Positions 63,672 through 64,000 of a stretch of 64,000 nucleotides of DNA are shown here, piece by piece. The position numbers and the translations under genes were made by a program. The first letter of the stretch is position 1. Every line of letters starts with the position of its first letter. The notes beneath the pieces were generated by a model, which was not told where the DNA came from, did no database searches, and worked only from the letters and a program-made list of their open reading frames with translations. Where the stretch lies: contig JBDZVA010000002.1 in the NCBI GenBank assembly GCA_040255465.1, forward strand, positions 496,001 to 560,000. Direction: 5' to 3'. This DNA is from UBA5793 sp040255465 (GTDB lineage Bacteria; Planctomycetota; Phycisphaerae; Phycisphaerales; UBA5793).

Positions 63672-64000
63672 TCAGTTCCGCCGACCGCTCGCCAGCGAGA
63701 GGAAATAGGCCAGTTGAAGAATGGCCGTCAGCGTCGCCGCCACGTACGTCATCGCCGCGGCATTGAGCACCTTGGCGACCGAAGCATCCTCCGCCTGCGT
63801 TACCACACCGGCGGCGAGCAACTCAACGCGGGCCCGCCTGCTGGCATCAAACTCGACCGGAAGATTGATAAGTTGAAACACCACCGTCGCTGAAAAGAGC
63901 GCAATGCCGACCCACACCAGCCCTGTCAGGGCCAGGATGATTCCCGCGATGATGAGGATGCCCGAGAGACCGCTGCCCAGACTCGCCACCGGCACGATTG
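63672..64000 (-). CDS. YugP-type zinc metallopeptidase, C-terminal part
   Basis: A minus-strand gene enters from the right edge and ends here; about 109 codons are in the window. The sequence LGSGLSGILIIAGIILALTGLVWVGIALFSATVVFQLINLPVEFDASRR is typical of the YugP membrane metallopeptidase family (two to three C-terminal membrane helices and the LPVEF-ASRRA motif), with a closing TYVAATLTAILQLAYFLS helix. The zinc-binding HExxH would lie upstream, outside the window. It is 20 bases upstream of the propeller gene's start in the same direction. Confidence 0.88.
   Translation of the reverse strand, partial: IVPVASLGSGLSGILIIAGIILALTGLVWVGIALFSATVVFQLINLPVEFDASRRARVELLAAGVVTQAEDASVAKVLNAAAMTYVAATLTAILQLAYFLSLASGRRN

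Overview
The window is GC-rich, densely coded, double-membrane bacterial DNA that most resembles a planctomycete of the Phycisphaerae type. This rests on combined markers: two proteins with an N-terminal LEPR-XLL motif (both window-scale surface proteins), a PEP-CTERM-like surface protein, a pseudopilin with an H-X9-DG tail motif, a TIGR03790-type secreted protein, a free-standing TSCPD domain, a type II secretion/type IV pilus-like locus and the lipid A enzyme LpxI. I see no transposases, phage genes, CRISPR array or integrated element; it reads as core chromosome.

Layout. 1-16.3 kb is mostly on the minus strand: a LEPR-XLL protein cut by the left edge, thiG-thiS with a small membrane protein and a coupled leader ORF, pyruvate phosphate dikinase, a short-chain dehydrogenase, murJ, a solitary nuoH, two plus-strand genes (an exported HEAT-like protein and 4-hydroxyphenylpyruvate dioxygenase), and then a three-gene minus-strand operon (pseudopilin, surface protein, PEP-CTERM propeller-like protein) led by a cobalamin riboswitch with its own promoter at 16.45-16.73 kb.

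16.9-36.6 kb is on the plus strand: an exported HEAT-repeat protein with a degenerate receiver-like domain, then a long secretion/pilus locus (three GspG-like pseudopilins, further pilin-like genes, PilM, PilN, PilO, a GspB/PilP-like protein, secretin, TPR lipoprotein, ATPase GspE, platform GspF). Inside it, between the TPR lipoprotein and the ATPase, sits a translationally coupled signalling cassette: PAS histidine kinase, receiver, GAF-HD-GYP protein and STAS protein.

36.7-51.3 kb holds an M28 peptidase lipoprotein, a large LEPR-XLL protein with what looks like an inactivated metzincin site, a polytopic membrane protein, a TSCPD protein related to the B12-dependent ribonucleotide reductase, an acetyltransferase, a LolA-like protein, RuvX, RuvC, an ABC ATPase, a second STAS protein, GyrA, and a Xre regulator/membrane protein pair with a clear promoter and overlapping palindrome. 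51.3-64 kb holds a TlyA-like methyltransferase, lpxI, a secreted propeller, a LOG protein, a sulfotransferase, a divergent pair of large secreted proteins sharing a C-terminal domain, a nitroreductase, a zinc-ribbon membrane protein, tRNA-Gly(UCC), tRNA-Ser(UGA), a strictosidine-synthase-like propeller and the end of a YugP-type metallopeptidase.

The most notable candidate is the riboswitch-led operon at 13.5-16.7 kb. It looks like a B12-controlled cell-surface system in which a propeller and a partner surface protein are made together with a pseudopilin. It recalls, but is not the same as, the BtuG/BtuH surface B12-capture proteins of Bacteroidetes. Function is inferred; only the riboswitch, promoter, gene order and motifs are seen directly.
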